Assembly (NCBI RefSeq): GCF_021191705.1
Contig: NZ_JAIWPU010000009.1
Location: forward strand, 119,874 to 183,873
Reading direction: 5' to 3'
DNA from: Proluteimonas flavola
GTDB lineage: Bacteria; Pseudomonadota; Gammaproteobacteria; Xanthomonadales; Xanthomonadaceae
Length of the DNA stretch: 64,000 bases
Both the position numbers and the translations under genes were made by a program. Of this stretch, positions 1 through 10,422 are shown piece after piece. The notes under the pieces are model-generated. The model ran no database searches and had not been told where the DNA came from. It saw only the letters and a program-made list of their open reading frames with translations. How positions within the stretch are numbered: position 1 is the stretch's first letter; every line of letters starts with the position of its first letter.

Positions 1-117
1 ATCTCCTCGCCGGTCGCCCGCGCGATGATCGGCAAGCACGAGGGCGACAGCATCAGCATCGATGCGCCCGGCGGCTCGCGCGAGTACGACATCGTCAGCG
101 TCGAGTATCTCGGCTGA
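1..117 (+). CDS. greA: Transcription elongation factor GreA, C-terminal end (partial)
   Basis: Only the last 38 residues are in the window. They carry the GreA C-terminal signature: SSPVARAMIGKHEGD, then an APGGSREY-like stretch, then VEYLG before the stop. GreA binds in the secondary channel of RNA polymerase and stimulates cleavage of backtracked transcripts. The visible part belongs to the FKBP-like C-terminal domain that docks on the polymerase; the coiled coil lies upstream of the window. rpfE begins 4 bases after the stop, so the two are probably cotranscribed. greA next to rpfE and recJ is the arrangement known from Xanthomonas rpf regions. Identity is fairly sure despite the short fragment. 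Confidence 0.85.
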   Translation: MSSPVARAMIGKHEGDSISIDAPGGSREYDIVSVEYLG

Positions 118-121
118 GCCG

Positions 122-1081
122 ATGACGTCGGCCACCTTCCTGTTGCCCGCAGCCGCCCGCTTCGGCGCGCAGCGCTGGCAGCAGGACGTGTCGCGCGCGC
201 TCGGCCGTGCGGATGGCGCGTCGCTGGCGTCCGGCCGGCGCGCGCAGTTGGCCCGGCACATCGAACTGCCGGGCGGCACCTGGCCGCTCGCGGCCCTGTC
301 GCGGCAGGTCGATGTCGGCGATGCCGACGCGCCGGACAGCGCCTGGCTGCGTGCCGATCCCGCGTGGCTGCGGCCCGACATCAACGGCGTGCGCCTGATG
401 GCGCATGGCGACACGCTGGGCCTGACCCGCGATGACTGCGATGCATTGCTGCCGGCGCTGCAGCCGGTGTTCGGCGATGCCGGCTTCGCGCTCGACGCGC
501 CCGCTCCGGCGCGCTGGTATCTGCGTGTGCCGCGTGCGAGTCCCTTGCCCGAGTTCCTGGATCCGTCGGAAGCGCTGGGCACCGATCTCGCCGATCACGA
601 CGACGACAGCCCCGCGGCGCGGCGCTGGCGTGCGCTCGCGACCGAAGCGCAGATCATCCTGCACAACCATCCCTGGAACGCGCGCCGCGTCGCGGCCGGC
701 AGGACGCCGGTCAATGCGCTGTGGTTCTGGGGCGGTGGCCCGCTGCCCGATGCGCGCGTGCACACGCGCAGCGCGCATGCGCAGGTCCACACCGACGATC
801 CCACCCTGCATGCACTCGCCGCGAGCGCGACCACGGTGACGCCCTTGCCGCAGGCGTTCCCGGAACCGCGCGACGCGGCGCTGTTCGATCTGGTCGGCGA
901 GCGCGATCTGCGCCGCCTGCAGACGGACTGGCTGCAACCGGCACTCGCCGCACTGGCCCGCGGTCAATTGCGCACGCTGCACATCGACGATGAGGACGGG
1001 ACCGTGCTGGCGCTGCGCCGCTGGCATCGTCTGCGCACCTGGCGTCGCCCGCGCGTCGCAATGCCGGCGTCGTCGTCTTGA
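122..1081 (+). CDS. rpfE: RpfE family protein (phosphoglycerate mutase-like)
   Basis: A 319-residue protein with no signal peptide or membrane segment. The best block is at residues 181-209: HNHPWN, then a Gly/Pro/Asn stretch, then LWFWGGGPLP. This block recurs in a proteobacterial family often labelled as cofactor-independent phosphoglycerate mutase and called RpfE in Xanthomonas, where it lies in the rpf region; its biochemical role is not established. The start chosen is the ATG 4 bases after the greA stop. An upstream in-frame ATG would overlap greA and add a Ser/Ala-rich stretch unlike the family. The stop overlaps the TTG start of recJ, so translation is probably coupled. Identity rests on the motif plus synteny; function is unknown. 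Confidence 0.75.
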   Translation: MTSATFLLPAAARFGAQRWQQDVSRALGRADGASLASGRRAQLARHIELPGGTWPLAALSRQVDVGDADAPDSAWLRADPAWLRPDINGVRLMAHGDTLGLTRDDCDALLPALQPVFGDAGFALDAPAPARWYLRVPRASPLPEFLDPSEALGTDLADHDDDSPAARRWRALATEAQIILHNHPWNARRVAAGRTPVNALWFWGGGPLPDARVHTRSAHAQVHTDDPTLHALAASATTVTPLPQAFPEPRDAALFDLVGERDLRRLQTDWLQPALAALARGQLRTLHIDDEDGTVLALRRWHRLRTWRRPRVAMPASSS

Positions 1082-2808
1082 GCGCGCAGGCACCGACGAT
1101 CCGCCGCCGCGAGGCCGCGGTGGGCGAGGGCTGGCCGTCGACCGTGCCGTCGCTGCTCCAGCGGATCTACGCCGCGCGCGGTGCGCACGATCTCGACGCC
1201 GCGCAGCCGAAACTCGCCGGCCTGCTGCCGCCCGATGCGCTGTCCAACATCGACGCCGCGACCGCCTTGCTCGCAGACGCCATCGCCAGCGGCGAACGCA
1301 TTCTCGTGGTCGGCGATTTCGACTGCGACGGCGCGACGGCGTGCGCGGTGGCGGTGCGCGGGCTGCGCATGCTCGGCGCGCGCGACATCGTGCATGCGGT
1401 GCCCAACCGCATCACCCACGGCTACGGCCTGTCGCCGACGCTGGTGGAATCGCTGGCGCCGTTGGCGCCGTCGCTGCTGGTGACCGTCGATCACGGCATC
1501 GCCTGCCATGCCGGCATCCGCGCGGCGAAGGCGCTGGGCTGGCGCGTGCTGGTGACCGATCACCATCTGCCCGGCACCGGGCTGCCGCCGGCCGATGCGA
1601 TCGTCAATCCGAACCTGCCGGGCGACACCTTCCCAAGCAAGATGCTGGCCGGCGTCGGCGTGATCTTCTATGTGCTGATGGCGCTGCGCGCGCGGCTGCG
1701 CGGGCAGGGCGATGCACGCGCCGCGGACGCGGATCTGGGCAGCCTGCTCGATCTCGTCGCGGTGGGCACCGTCGCCGACCTGGTGCCGCTGGACGCGAAC
1801 AACCGCGCACTCGTGTCGGCCGGCCTGCGCCGCCTGCGCGCGCGTCGCGGCTGCGCCGGGCTCCATGCGTTGATCGAGGTCGCCGGTCGCGACGCCGCGC
1901 GTCTGACCGCGGCCGACATCGGCTTCGCGCTCGGTCCGCGGATCAATGCCGCCGGCCGGCTCGAAGACATGGCCATCGGCATCGAATGCCTGCTCAGCGA
2001 CGACGGCGCCCATGCGCGCGATCTCGCCGACACGCTGCACCAGATCAATGCCGAACGCCGCGCAGTGCAGCAGTCGATGCTCGACGACGCCGAGGCTGCG
2101 GTCGCCGGGCAGCCGCCGGTCGATCCGGCCAGCGCCGGTGTGTGCCTGTTCGATGCGCAGTGGCATCCGGGCGTCGTTGGTCTGGTCGCGTCGAAGATGA
2201 AGGACGCGCTGCATCGCCCGGTGATCGCGTTCGCGCCGGCCGAGCCCGACAGCGACCAACTGCGCGGTTCGGCGCGCTCGATTCCGGGTCTGCATATCCG
2301 CGACGTGCTCGCCGCGGTCGACGTGGGCCATCCCGGCCTGATCGAACGCTTCGGCGGTCATGCGATGGCGGCCGGCCTCACCCTGCAGCGCGATCGCCTC
2401 GATGCGTTCACCGAAGCCTTCCGCACGACGGTCGAACAGATGCTCGATCCCGCCTTGCTGCGCGCCGAGATCCTCACCGACGGCGCCTTGCGCGGCGAGG
2501 AATTCGACATCGTTCATGCCGCGCATCTGCGCGATGCCGGTCCGTGGGGGCAGGGTTTTCCCGAGCCGCAGTTCGACGGCGAGTTCGCGGTCGTCGACTG
2601 GCGCGTGGTCGGCACCCGACATCTGAAACTGACGTTGCGCCTCGACGGGCATCCGAAGCCGCTGTCGGCGATCCATTTCGGCGGCTGGTGCGAGATCGCG
2701 CCGTCCGCGCGCGAGCGCATCGTCTACCGGCTCGCACCCGACGATTACCGCGGCGGCGACGCTGTGCAACTGGTCGTTGAACATCGCGAGCCGCTCGGGG
2801 CCGTTTGA
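1078..2808 (+). CDS. recJ: Single-stranded-DNA-specific exonuclease RecJ
   Basis: A 576-residue cytosolic 5'-3' exonuclease acting on single-stranded DNA in RecF-pathway recombination and mismatch repair. The DHH-family metal-binding motifs are present: GDFDCDGATA at residues 79-88, VDHG at 137-140 and the signature DHH at 161-163 inside VTDHHLPG. The DHHA1 region carries GPRINAAGRLEDM and FGGHAMAAG, and a C-terminal OB-like domain follows. Length matches bacterial RecJ. The start is TTG, inferred because it gives the usual N-terminus and overlaps the rpfE stop by 4 bases (TTGA). The gene is in one run with greA and rpfE. Confidence 0.95.
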   Translation: MSAQAPTIRRREAAVGEGWPSTVPSLLQRIYAARGAHDLDAAQPKLAGLLPPDALSNIDAATALLADAIASGERILVVGDFDCDGATACAVAVRGLRMLGARDIVHAVPNRITHGYGLSPTLVESLAPLAPSLLVTVDHGIACHAGIRAAKALGWRVLVTDHHLPGTGLPPADAIVNPNLPGDTFPSKMLAGVGVIFYVLMALRARLRGQGDARAADADLGSLLDLVAVGTVADLVPLDANNRALVSAGLRRLRARRGCAGLHALIEVAGRDAARLTAADIGFALGPRINAAGRLEDMAIGIECLLSDDGAHARDLADTLHQINAERRAVQQSMLDDAEAAVAGQPPVDPASAGVCLFDAQWHPGVVGLVASKMKDALHRPVIAFAPAEPDSDQLRGSARSIPGLHIRDVLAAVDVGHPGLIERFGGHAMAAGLTLQRDRLDAFTEAFRTTVEQMLDPALLRAEILTDGALRGEEFDIVHAAHLRDAGPWGQGFPEPQFDGEFAVVDWRVVGTRHLKLTLRLDGHPKPLSAIHFGGWCEIAPSARERIVYRLAPDDYRGGDAVQLVVEHREPLGAV

Positions 2809-2922
2809 CGCCATCGGTCAGTCACGTGCGGAATCGTGAATGCGGGTGCAGAATGGGCCGCCGCGCACGCGGCATGCCCGCGGCCGTTGCCCCCGCAACG
2901 CCGCCCACTTCTGTACAGGGAG

Positions 2923-4269
2923 ATGTTCTTGAAGACTGTCCATACGCTGGCCCTCGCCGTGGCGCTGGCCCTGGCACCGACCCTCGTCGCGCATGCCGCG
3001 CCGGGTGATGCCGCCGAATCCGTGACCCTGGGCGCCGAGCGCCGGGGCGAGATCACCAGCCGGTCCAGCCTCAACCACCAGGACGGCTCGCGCAGCCAGC
3101 TCTACCGCGTCGACCTGCGCGAAGGCCAGGTGGCGTCGTTCAAGCTCGAAGGCGCACTGCGCGGCAAGTTGACCGCGTTCCACGGCGGCGATCTGGTCGC
3201 AAGCTCGAACCCGAACAACGAATCGGCCTCGCTGGTCGTACGCGCCCGGCGCGCCGGCAGCTACACGATCGCCGTCAGCGGCGCCGATGCCAGCGCGTAT
3301 GGTCCGTTCACGCTGCAGGCGGCCGCGATCGAGGCCTACAACGGCGAAACCCTGCGCGTGGGCGCGGCGATCAGCGACTGGACCGATGCCAGGCGCCAGT
3401 TGCCGCTGCGGATCGACGAGGCCGGCTTCTACACCATCGACATGATGTCCGACGATTTCGACCCGGTGCTCAAGCTCGACGGCCCGGGCGTGGCGCTGAG
3501 CAACGACGACGGCGGCGAAGGCAGCAATGCGCGCATCAGCGCGCGTCTCGCGCCGGGCACCTACACGCTGACGGCCGAGGGCTACGGCGGCGAGCGCATC
3601 AACGGCATGTACCAGATCCGCGTCGCGGCGCGTCCGCTGCCGGAAGGCGGTCTGCGCGAAGGTGGCGAACTGGCCGTCGGCAGCACCGTGACCGGTCTCT
3701 ACGAAGGCACCGCGCACGCCTACACGTTCTCGTTGCCGGCGCGCCGCGTGGTGCGCATCGACATGCGCAGCGACGAGATCGATCCGTTGATGCATCTGGC
3801 CGGCAACGGCGTGGAGAAGACCGACGACGATGGCGGCGATGCGCTCAACTCGCGCATCTCGATGCTGTTGGAGCCGGGCACGTACACGTTGCGCGCCGAT
3901 GCGGCCTCGGCCGGCGCGGGTCTGTACACGCTGGCGTTCGCGGCATCGGAAGCGCCGGACAATGTCGGCGGCGGCACGCTGGCGGCGGGTCGCCCCGCCG
4001 AGGCCACGCTGCTACCCGGCATGACCGACCGCTGGACGATTAACATCCGCAGCGCCGGCGCGTATGCGATCGCGATGAACTCCGACGACGTCGACAGCTA
4101 TCTGCGCCTGAGCCGCGACGGCCAGGAAGTGGCGACCGACGACGACGGCGGCGGTGCGTTGAACGCGCGCATCGCGCAGCGGCTCGAGTCGGGCACCTAT
4201 GTCGTCGAAGCCTCGTCGATCGACGGCGACACCGGCGGCAACTACCGCATCTCGCTCGAGCGTCGCTGA
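2923..4269 (+). CDS. Secreted protein with three PPC-like repeats
   Basis: A 448-residue exported protein. The N-terminus is a classical signal peptide (hydrophobic LALAVALALAPTL, then AHA before cleavage). The mature part is almost all beta-rich repeat. Three segments, near residues 168-220, 276-325 and 381-430, share the pattern Asp-x-Met-x-Ser-Asp-(D/E)-x-Asp, then a DDDGG or NDDGG turn, then N-x-R-I and GTY(T/V)(L/V). This resembles the PPC (pre-peptidase C-terminal) fold usually attached to secreted proteases, but no protease domain is present. The start could also be the TTG two codons on, which has better spacing from the GGGAG ribosome-binding site. Function is unknown; an envelope or surface role is inferred. 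Confidence 0.7.
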   Translation: MFLKTVHTLALAVALALAPTLVAHAAPGDAAESVTLGAERRGEITSRSSLNHQDGSRSQLYRVDLREGQVASFKLEGALRGKLTAFHGGDLVASSNPNNESASLVVRARRAGSYTIAVSGADASAYGPFTLQAAAIEAYNGETLRVGAAISDWTDARRQLPLRIDEAGFYTIDMMSDDFDPVLKLDGPGVALSNDDGGEGSNARISARLAPGTYTLTAEGYGGERINGMYQIRVAARPLPEGGLREGGELAVGSTVTGLYEGTAHAYTFSLPARRVVRIDMRSDEIDPLMHLAGNGVEKTDDDGGDALNSRISMLLEPGTYTLRADAASAGAGLYTLAFAASEAPDNVGGGTLAAGRPAEATLLPGMTDRWTINIRSAGAYAIAMNSDDVDSYLRLSRDGQEVATDDDGGGALNARIAQRLESGTYVVEASSIDGDTGGNYRISLERR

Positions 4270-4289
4270 TCTCTCGCCACCGGTGCCGC

Positions 4290-6248
4290 TCAGCGCGGCG
4301 CCGGTGGTTCGCGTCCGCCGTCCGCGGCCGTGCCGCGTGGCTGCCAGCCGGGCGCGGCACTGTCCGGTTCGCTGCTGCGCCACTGGATCGGCGTGCGGCT
4401 GCTCACCGCGGTGATATGACCGGCCGCGATCGCCGCTTCCGGATCACGCAGCACGGTCTTGACGTCCAGCACCTCGCCTTCGCACCACAGCCCCGTCCAC
4501 GCGTCGCGCCCGCCGCGCTTGGACGCGTAGAGCGCGCGATCGGCGAGATCCACCGCTTCGCGCCAACGCTCCTTCCTGGCGACGCCGGCAGTCGCCTGTG
4601 TCGGCCAGCAGGCGAATCCGATCGAGACAGACAGCACGGCCTGGCCGCCGTCGAACGCGAACGGCGTGTTCGCGACCACCGCGCGCAGGCGCTCGGCGAC
4701 ATCGCTGGCGCCACGCAGGTCGAGGGTCGGGCAGGCGACCAGAAACTCCTCGCCGCCCCAGCGCGCGACCAGATCGCCCGGTCGACAGCAGTTGCCGAGC
4801 CGCGCCGCGATCTCTTCCAGGATCGCATCGCCGGTGCTGTGGCCGTGCTGGTCGTTGCTGTGCTTGAAGTAGTCGACATCGAGCAGGAACACGACCTGCC
4901 GCGCCGGGCCGCCACTGTGGGCGGACATTTCGCGCAGCGCATGCGTGGCCGCGCCGCGGTTCAACAGCTGGGTGAGGCTGTCGATCGAACTCAGCCGATG
5001 CAGGCGACGGTTCACCCGGCGCTGGTACCAGGCGAAGGCGAGCATCAGCACGACGAGGATCGCCAGTCCGGCGATCGCCGCGCTGCGCAGCCTGCGCGCG
5101 TGCTGTTGGGTGAGCGTGTCGACGCGGCGTTGTTCGTGCAGCCGCGCCAGTTCGCTCGCGCTGTGACGATCCTCCAGTCGTGCCTGCAGCCTGGCCAGCG
5201 TGCCGAGGTTCTGGCTGCGCAACGCGCGCACTTCGACATCGCGCAGCGCCTGCTGCACGTCGAGCGCGGCATCGTACTGGCGAAGCGCGCGCAACGCCGC
5301 GACTTCGGCGCGCATCGCGTCGCGGTGCTCGATGCGAAACGCGCCGAGGCGTGCGATCTCGACCGCCTCGCGCGCATGCGTCAGCGCCTGCGCGGCCTGG
5401 CCGGCGCGGAGCGCCAGACGCGACATGCGCATCCGGGTGATCGCAGCGCCGGACGGGTCGTCGCTGCGCTGCGCATCGGCGATGCGGGCCAGCGTCGGCA
5501 GCGCTTCGATGCCGGTGGCGTCGAGCGCGGCCAGTTCGGCGCGTGCGCGGAGTTCGACCACGCCCAGCGCGATGGCCTCGGCCTGCGGCAGGGCCACGGC
5601 GAATGCGTCGCGCGCATCCGCCTCGCGTCCCGCGCGCAGATGGTTCAGGCCCTGGTTGTAGCTCAGGATCGGCTCGGACAGACCACCGGCATCGGCGATC
5701 GCCTGCGCCCGCGCGAAGATGCGCAGCGCGTCGTCGAACGCTTCCAGCTCCTCGCTGTGGATGTTGCCCACGTTGTTGAGCATCTTGATCTGGGCGATAT
5801 CGGATTCGCCGGCTTCGGCCGCTTCGAACGCGCGCGTGTACAGGACCAGCGCGCGGGGCACGTCGCCGGCCAGTTGCAGCGCCGCACCGGCATTGGACAG
5901 CGCCCGCAGCGCGAACTCCGGCGATTGCGGCGATTCGGCCAGCAGGATTTCGACACGGTCGACCGCATCGATCGCGGCCAGGGCATCACCGGTCAGCGCG
6001 GCAGCGCGCGCGAGACAGGTCTGCAGCTTGATTTCCTCGGCTGCCGGCATGTCCGTGCCCGACAGCGCGGCGCGGGCGATCGCGATGGCTTCGGCCGGGC
6101 GCGTCTCGCGCAGGTCGAAACAGCGCTCGACCTGCGCCGCCAGCGGCTGACCGGGCCCGGTATCGGGCGCCGACGCCATTGCAGGCGTGCACCCGAACAT
6201 CGTCATCGCGCCGGCCAGCAGCCAGCCGCGCGCGTCGCGCATCGTCAT
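4290..6248 (-). CDS. Membrane-anchored TPR-GGDEF diguanylate cyclase
   Basis: A 652-residue protein. An N-terminal signal or anchor is followed by about 350 residues of Ala-rich helical repeats of TPR type, a coiled stretch, one membrane segment ([18 protein letters not shown]), and a GGDEF domain. The active-site loop reads RWGGEEF, so it should be catalytic. The inhibitory RxxD site (RPGD) lies exactly 5 residues before it, so product feedback is likely. The topology puts the TPR sensor in the periplasm and the cyclase in the cytosol, making cyclic-di-GMP from two GTP. The start is the first ATG of a close Met-x-Met pair and is uncertain by a few codons. It is convergent with the PPC-repeat gene and divergent from prfB. 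The signal it senses is unknown. Confidence 0.85.
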   Translation of the reverse strand: MTMRDARGWLLAGAMTMFGCTPAMASAPDTGPGQPLAAQVERCFDLRETRPAEAIAIARAALSGTDMPAAEEIKLQTCLARAAALTGDALAAIDAVDRVEILLAESPQSPEFALRALSNAGAALQLAGDVPRALVLYTRAFEAAEAGESDIAQIKMLNNVGNIHSEELEAFDDALRIFARAQAIADAGGLSEPILSYNQGLNHLRAGREADARDAFAVALPQAEAIALGVVELRARAELAALDATGIEALPTLARIADAQRSDDPSGAAITRMRMSRLALRAGQAAQALTHAREAVEIARLGAFRIEHRDAMRAEVAALRALRQYDAALDVQQALRDVEVRALRSQNLGTLARLQARLEDRHSASELARLHEQRRVDTLTQQHARRLRSAAIAGLAILVVLMLAFAWYQRRVNRRLHRLSSIDSLTQLLNRGAATHALREMSAHSGGPARQVVFLLDVDYFKHSNDQHGHSTGDAILEEIAARLGNCCRPGDLVARWGGEEFLVACPTLDLRGASDVAERLRAVVANTPFAFDGGQAVLSVSIGFACWPTQATAGVARKERWREAVDLADRALYASKRGGRDAWTGLWCEGEVLDVKTVLRDPEAAIAAGHITAVSSRTPIQWRSSEPDSAAPGWQPRGTAADGGREPPAPR

Positions 6249-6351
6249 TCCGGTCGATCCCCTTGCCAGTGCCCCCAATGGCAGGCGGAATTCTAGCGGC
6301 AAAGCAGGCGCCCGGGGTGCCGCCTGCGGGGACGCGGCGGGGCGGACTTGC

Positions 6352-6357
6352 TAGAAT
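6352..6357 (+). promoter_or_regulatory. Probable -10 box of prfB
   Basis: TAGAAT inside GCTAGAATCGC, 27 bases before the prfB start. The same TAGA(A/C)T form appears ahead of ndk and folE2 in this window, suggesting a common vegetative -10 box here. No good -35 is visible at the usual spacing, so this is a moderate call. The implied leader is about 20 bases. Confidence 0.5.
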
Positions 6358-6384
6358 CGCGGGTTTCCCCGGACGTCATCGGCC

Positions 6385-7513
6385 ATGCTTGAACTCAATC
6401 CCGTTCGCCAGCGCATCGTCGACCTTCGCGGTCGGCTGGATGCGCTCAGGGGGTTTCTTTGACTACGACGCCCGTCGCGAGCGTCTAGAGGAAGTCGAGC
6501 GCGAGCTCGAAGACCCGACCGTCTGGAACGATCCCGAACGCGCACAGGCGCTGGGACGCGAGCGCTCGACGCTCGACAAGACCGTCAACGGCATCCGCAA
6601 CCTGACCGAAGGTCTGGAAGGCGCGAACGAACTGCTGGAACTGGCCGAATCCGAACAGGACGAGGACACCGCGCAGGCGGTGGTCGACGATGTCGAAGGC
6701 TTCGCCGTCGAGGTCGACAAGCTGGAATTCCAGCGCATGTTCTCCGGCGAGCTCGACTCGGCGAACTGCTTCGTCGACATCCAGGCCGGCGCCGGCGGCA
6801 CCGAGGCCCAGGACTGGGCCGAGATGATGCTGCGCATGTACCTGCGCTGGGCCGAGACCCGCGGCTGGAAGACCGAACTGATGGAAGTGTCCGGCGGCGA
6901 AGTCGCGGGCATCAAGTCGGCGACCGTGCGCGTCGAAGGCGAGTTCGCCTACGGCTGGCTGAAGACCGAGATCGGCGTGCACCGGCTGGTGCGCAAGTCG
7001 CCGTTCGATTCCGACAACCGCCGCCATACCAGCTTCACCTCGGTGTTCGTGTCGCCGGAAGTCGACGACGACATCGAGATCGACATCAACCCGGCCGACC
7101 TGCGCACCGACGTCTACCGCTCGTCGGGCGCCGGTGGCCAGCACGTCAACAAGACCGAGTCGGCGGTGCGCATCACCCACATCCCGACCAACACCGTCGT
7201 CGCCTGCCAGACCGGCCGCAGCCAGCACCAGAACCGCGACACCGCGATGAAGATGCTGGCCGCCAAGCTCTACGAGCTGGAAGTGCAGAAGCGCAACGTC
7301 GAGAAGGACGCGCTGGAAGCCACCAAGTCCGACATCGGCTGGGGCAGCCAGATCCGCAACTACGTGCTCGACCAGAGCCGCATCAAGGATCTGCGCACGG
7401 GCGTGGAGCGCAGCGACACCCAGAAGGTGCTCGACGGCGATCTCGACGAGTTCGTCGAAGCCAGCCTGAAATCGGGCCTGGCGGCGGGTTCCAAACGCAC
7501 CGACGCCGCCTGA
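6385..7513 (+). CDS. prfB: Peptide chain release factor 2, with programmed +1 frameshift
   Basis: RF2 recognises UGA and UAA stop codons and triggers peptide release on the ribosome. Frame 1 codes 25 residues from the ATG and stops at an in-frame TGA (6460-6462). Reading resumes in the +1 frame as GAC TAC GAC, giving a 375-residue product, close to the usual RF2 length. The peptidyl-hydrolysis GGQ motif is in [16 protein letters not shown]. The acidic N-terminal coiled helices and the stop-codon domain are intact. The frameshift is the family's known autoregulation: low RF2 slows termination at its own UGA and favours the shift. lysS follows after about 90 bases, as in many proteobacteria. 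Confidence 0.97.
6448..6463 (+). promoter_or_regulatory. prfB programmed +1 frameshift signal
   Basis: The sequence AGGGGGTTTCTTTGAC contains the three classical parts. AGGGGG is an internal Shine-Dalgarno-like element, CTT is the slippery codon, and TGA followed by C is a weak stop context. Spacing matches the known RF2 autoregulatory site, with TTT here where E. coli has TAT. Confidence 0.95.
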
Positions 7514-7605
7514 TCGATCCATCCGCCGACGCGTCGCGTCGGTCCTGCGCGACCGCCGTCCCGGTCGCGCGTGATTCCCCCTTCGAACACGAACGAACCC
7601 CAGCC

Positions 7606-9126
<1,521 letters not shown>

Positions 9127-9356
9127 GAACCTGGTCACGATTCCGATGCACGTCGCGTGGCCGCATGGCGGCCACCCTGCGGGCCGGGCCTGTCGACGTG
9201 CCAGACCCGGGCATCGCTCGGTCGCGTACGGACGTACGCGCTTCAGCCGTAGCCGGTCTGCGGGTAGGAATAACCCGACAGGCTGGTGCGGGACTTGCTT
9301 CCGATGGAGATCGACCGCGATGATGCGGGCCTGGGAAATCGTGAGGAGACAACGGC

Positions 9357-10412
9357 ATGAACATCGTCATCGTCGATGATCAGACGTCCGCGCGGACGAT
9401 GCTGCGTCATATCCTCGAAGACATCAGTCCGGAGCTCGAGGTATTCGACTTCGGCGATCCCGAGCACGCCCTGCGCTGGTGCGACGATCACCGCCCCGAC
9501 CTGTTGCTGCTCGACTACCGCATGCCGGTCGTCGACGGCCTCGAGTTCGCGCGCCGCTTCCGCCGCCCGCTGATGCACCGCGACGTGCCGATCGTGCTGG
9601 TCACCGTGGTCGGCGACGAGCCGATCCGCCAGGCCGCGCTGGAAGCCGGTGTCATCGATTTCCTGGTCAAGCCGGTGCGTCCGCGCGAACTGCGCGCGCG
9701 TTGCCGCAACCTGTTGCAGCTGCGCCAGCAGTCCGAGTCGGTTAAGCAGCGGGCGCTGTCGCTGGAGCAGCGGCTGCTCAAGAGCATGCACGAGGTCGAG
9801 GAACGCGAACGCGAGACCCTGACCCGGCTGGCGCGCGCGATCGCCTACCGCGACGCCAGCACCAGCGCCAATCTCGAACGCGTCGCCGCGGTGGCCGGCA
9901 TGGTCGCCGAAGCGATGGGCCTGTTCGAAGACGAAGTGCGGATGATCGAACTCGCCGCGCCGCTGCACGACATCGGCAAGATCGCGATCCCCGACGCCAT
10001 CCTCATGAAGCCCGGTCCGCTGACGGCCGAGGAGACACTGGAGATGCGCCAGCATCCGCAGATCGGCTACGAACTGCTGAGCAACAGCCAGAACCGCTTC
10101 ATCCAGCTCAGCGCACTGATCGCGCTGCGCCACCAGGAACGCTATGACGGCACCGGCTATCCCGACGGCCTGGCCGGCGAGCAGATTCCGCTCGAGGCGC
10201 GCATCGTCGCGGTCGCCGACGTGTTCGACGCGCTGATGTCCAAGCGTCCGTACAAGCGCGCCTGGTCGATCGAGGAGGCGCTGGCCTACATCGGCGAGAA
10301 CAGCGGCCGCCATTTCGATCCGCGCTGCGTCGAGGCGATGCTGTCGAACGTGCCGCGCCTGCAGCACATCTGCGCCCAGTTCGGCGGACGCCCCGTCGGA
10401 CGATTGCAATGA
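9357..10412 (+). CDS. rpfG: DSF two-component response regulator RpfG (REC + HD-GYP)
   Basis: A 351-residue response regulator. The receiver domain (1-120) has acidic residues D7/D8 and phosphoacceptor D53 in [10 protein letters not shown] helical linker leads to an HD-GYP domain with HD at 204-205 and GYP at 267-269 in [11 protein letters not shown]. In Xanthomonas RpfG is phosphorylated through RpfC and degrades cyclic-di-GMP, switching on virulence factors and dispersing biofilm. Two positions that normally bind metal differ from the family consensus: the His of the early HxxR motif reads N172, and the second His of HHE reads Q260. Activity may therefore be altered. A good GAGGAGAC ribosome site precedes the ATG. 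rpfC follows after 10 bases. Confidence 0.93.
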   Translation: MNIVIVDDQTSARTMLRHILEDISPELEVFDFGDPEHALRWCDDHRPDLLLLDYRMPVVDGLEFARRFRRPLMHRDVPIVLVTVVGDEPIRQAALEAGVIDFLVKPVRPRELRARCRNLLQLRQQSESVKQRALSLEQRLLKSMHEVEERERETLTRLARAIAYRDASTSANLERVAAVAGMVAEAMGLFEDEVRMIELAAPLHDIGKIAIPDAILMKPGPLTAEETLEMRQHPQIGYELLSNSQNRFIQLSALIALRHQERYDGTGYPDGLAGEQIPLEARIVAVADVFDALMSKRPYKRAWSIEEALAYIGENSGRHFDPRCVEAMLSNVPRLQHICAQFGGRPVGRLQ

Positions 10413-10422
10413 GTCGGCGGGG

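Noticed and set aside
964..2814. 616-codon open frame on the minus strand
   Set aside because: It is antisense to recJ, Arg/Gly/Asp-rich without motifs, and results from high GC in third codon positions.
4416..6296. 626-codon open frame on the plus strand
   Set aside because: Antisense to the TPR-GGDEF gene, whose motifs are clear; the sequence is low-complexity shadow text.
9127..9356. Possible small gene between lysS and rpfG
   Set aside because: Short frames there lack ribosome sites and motifs; it looks like the rpfGC promoter region.
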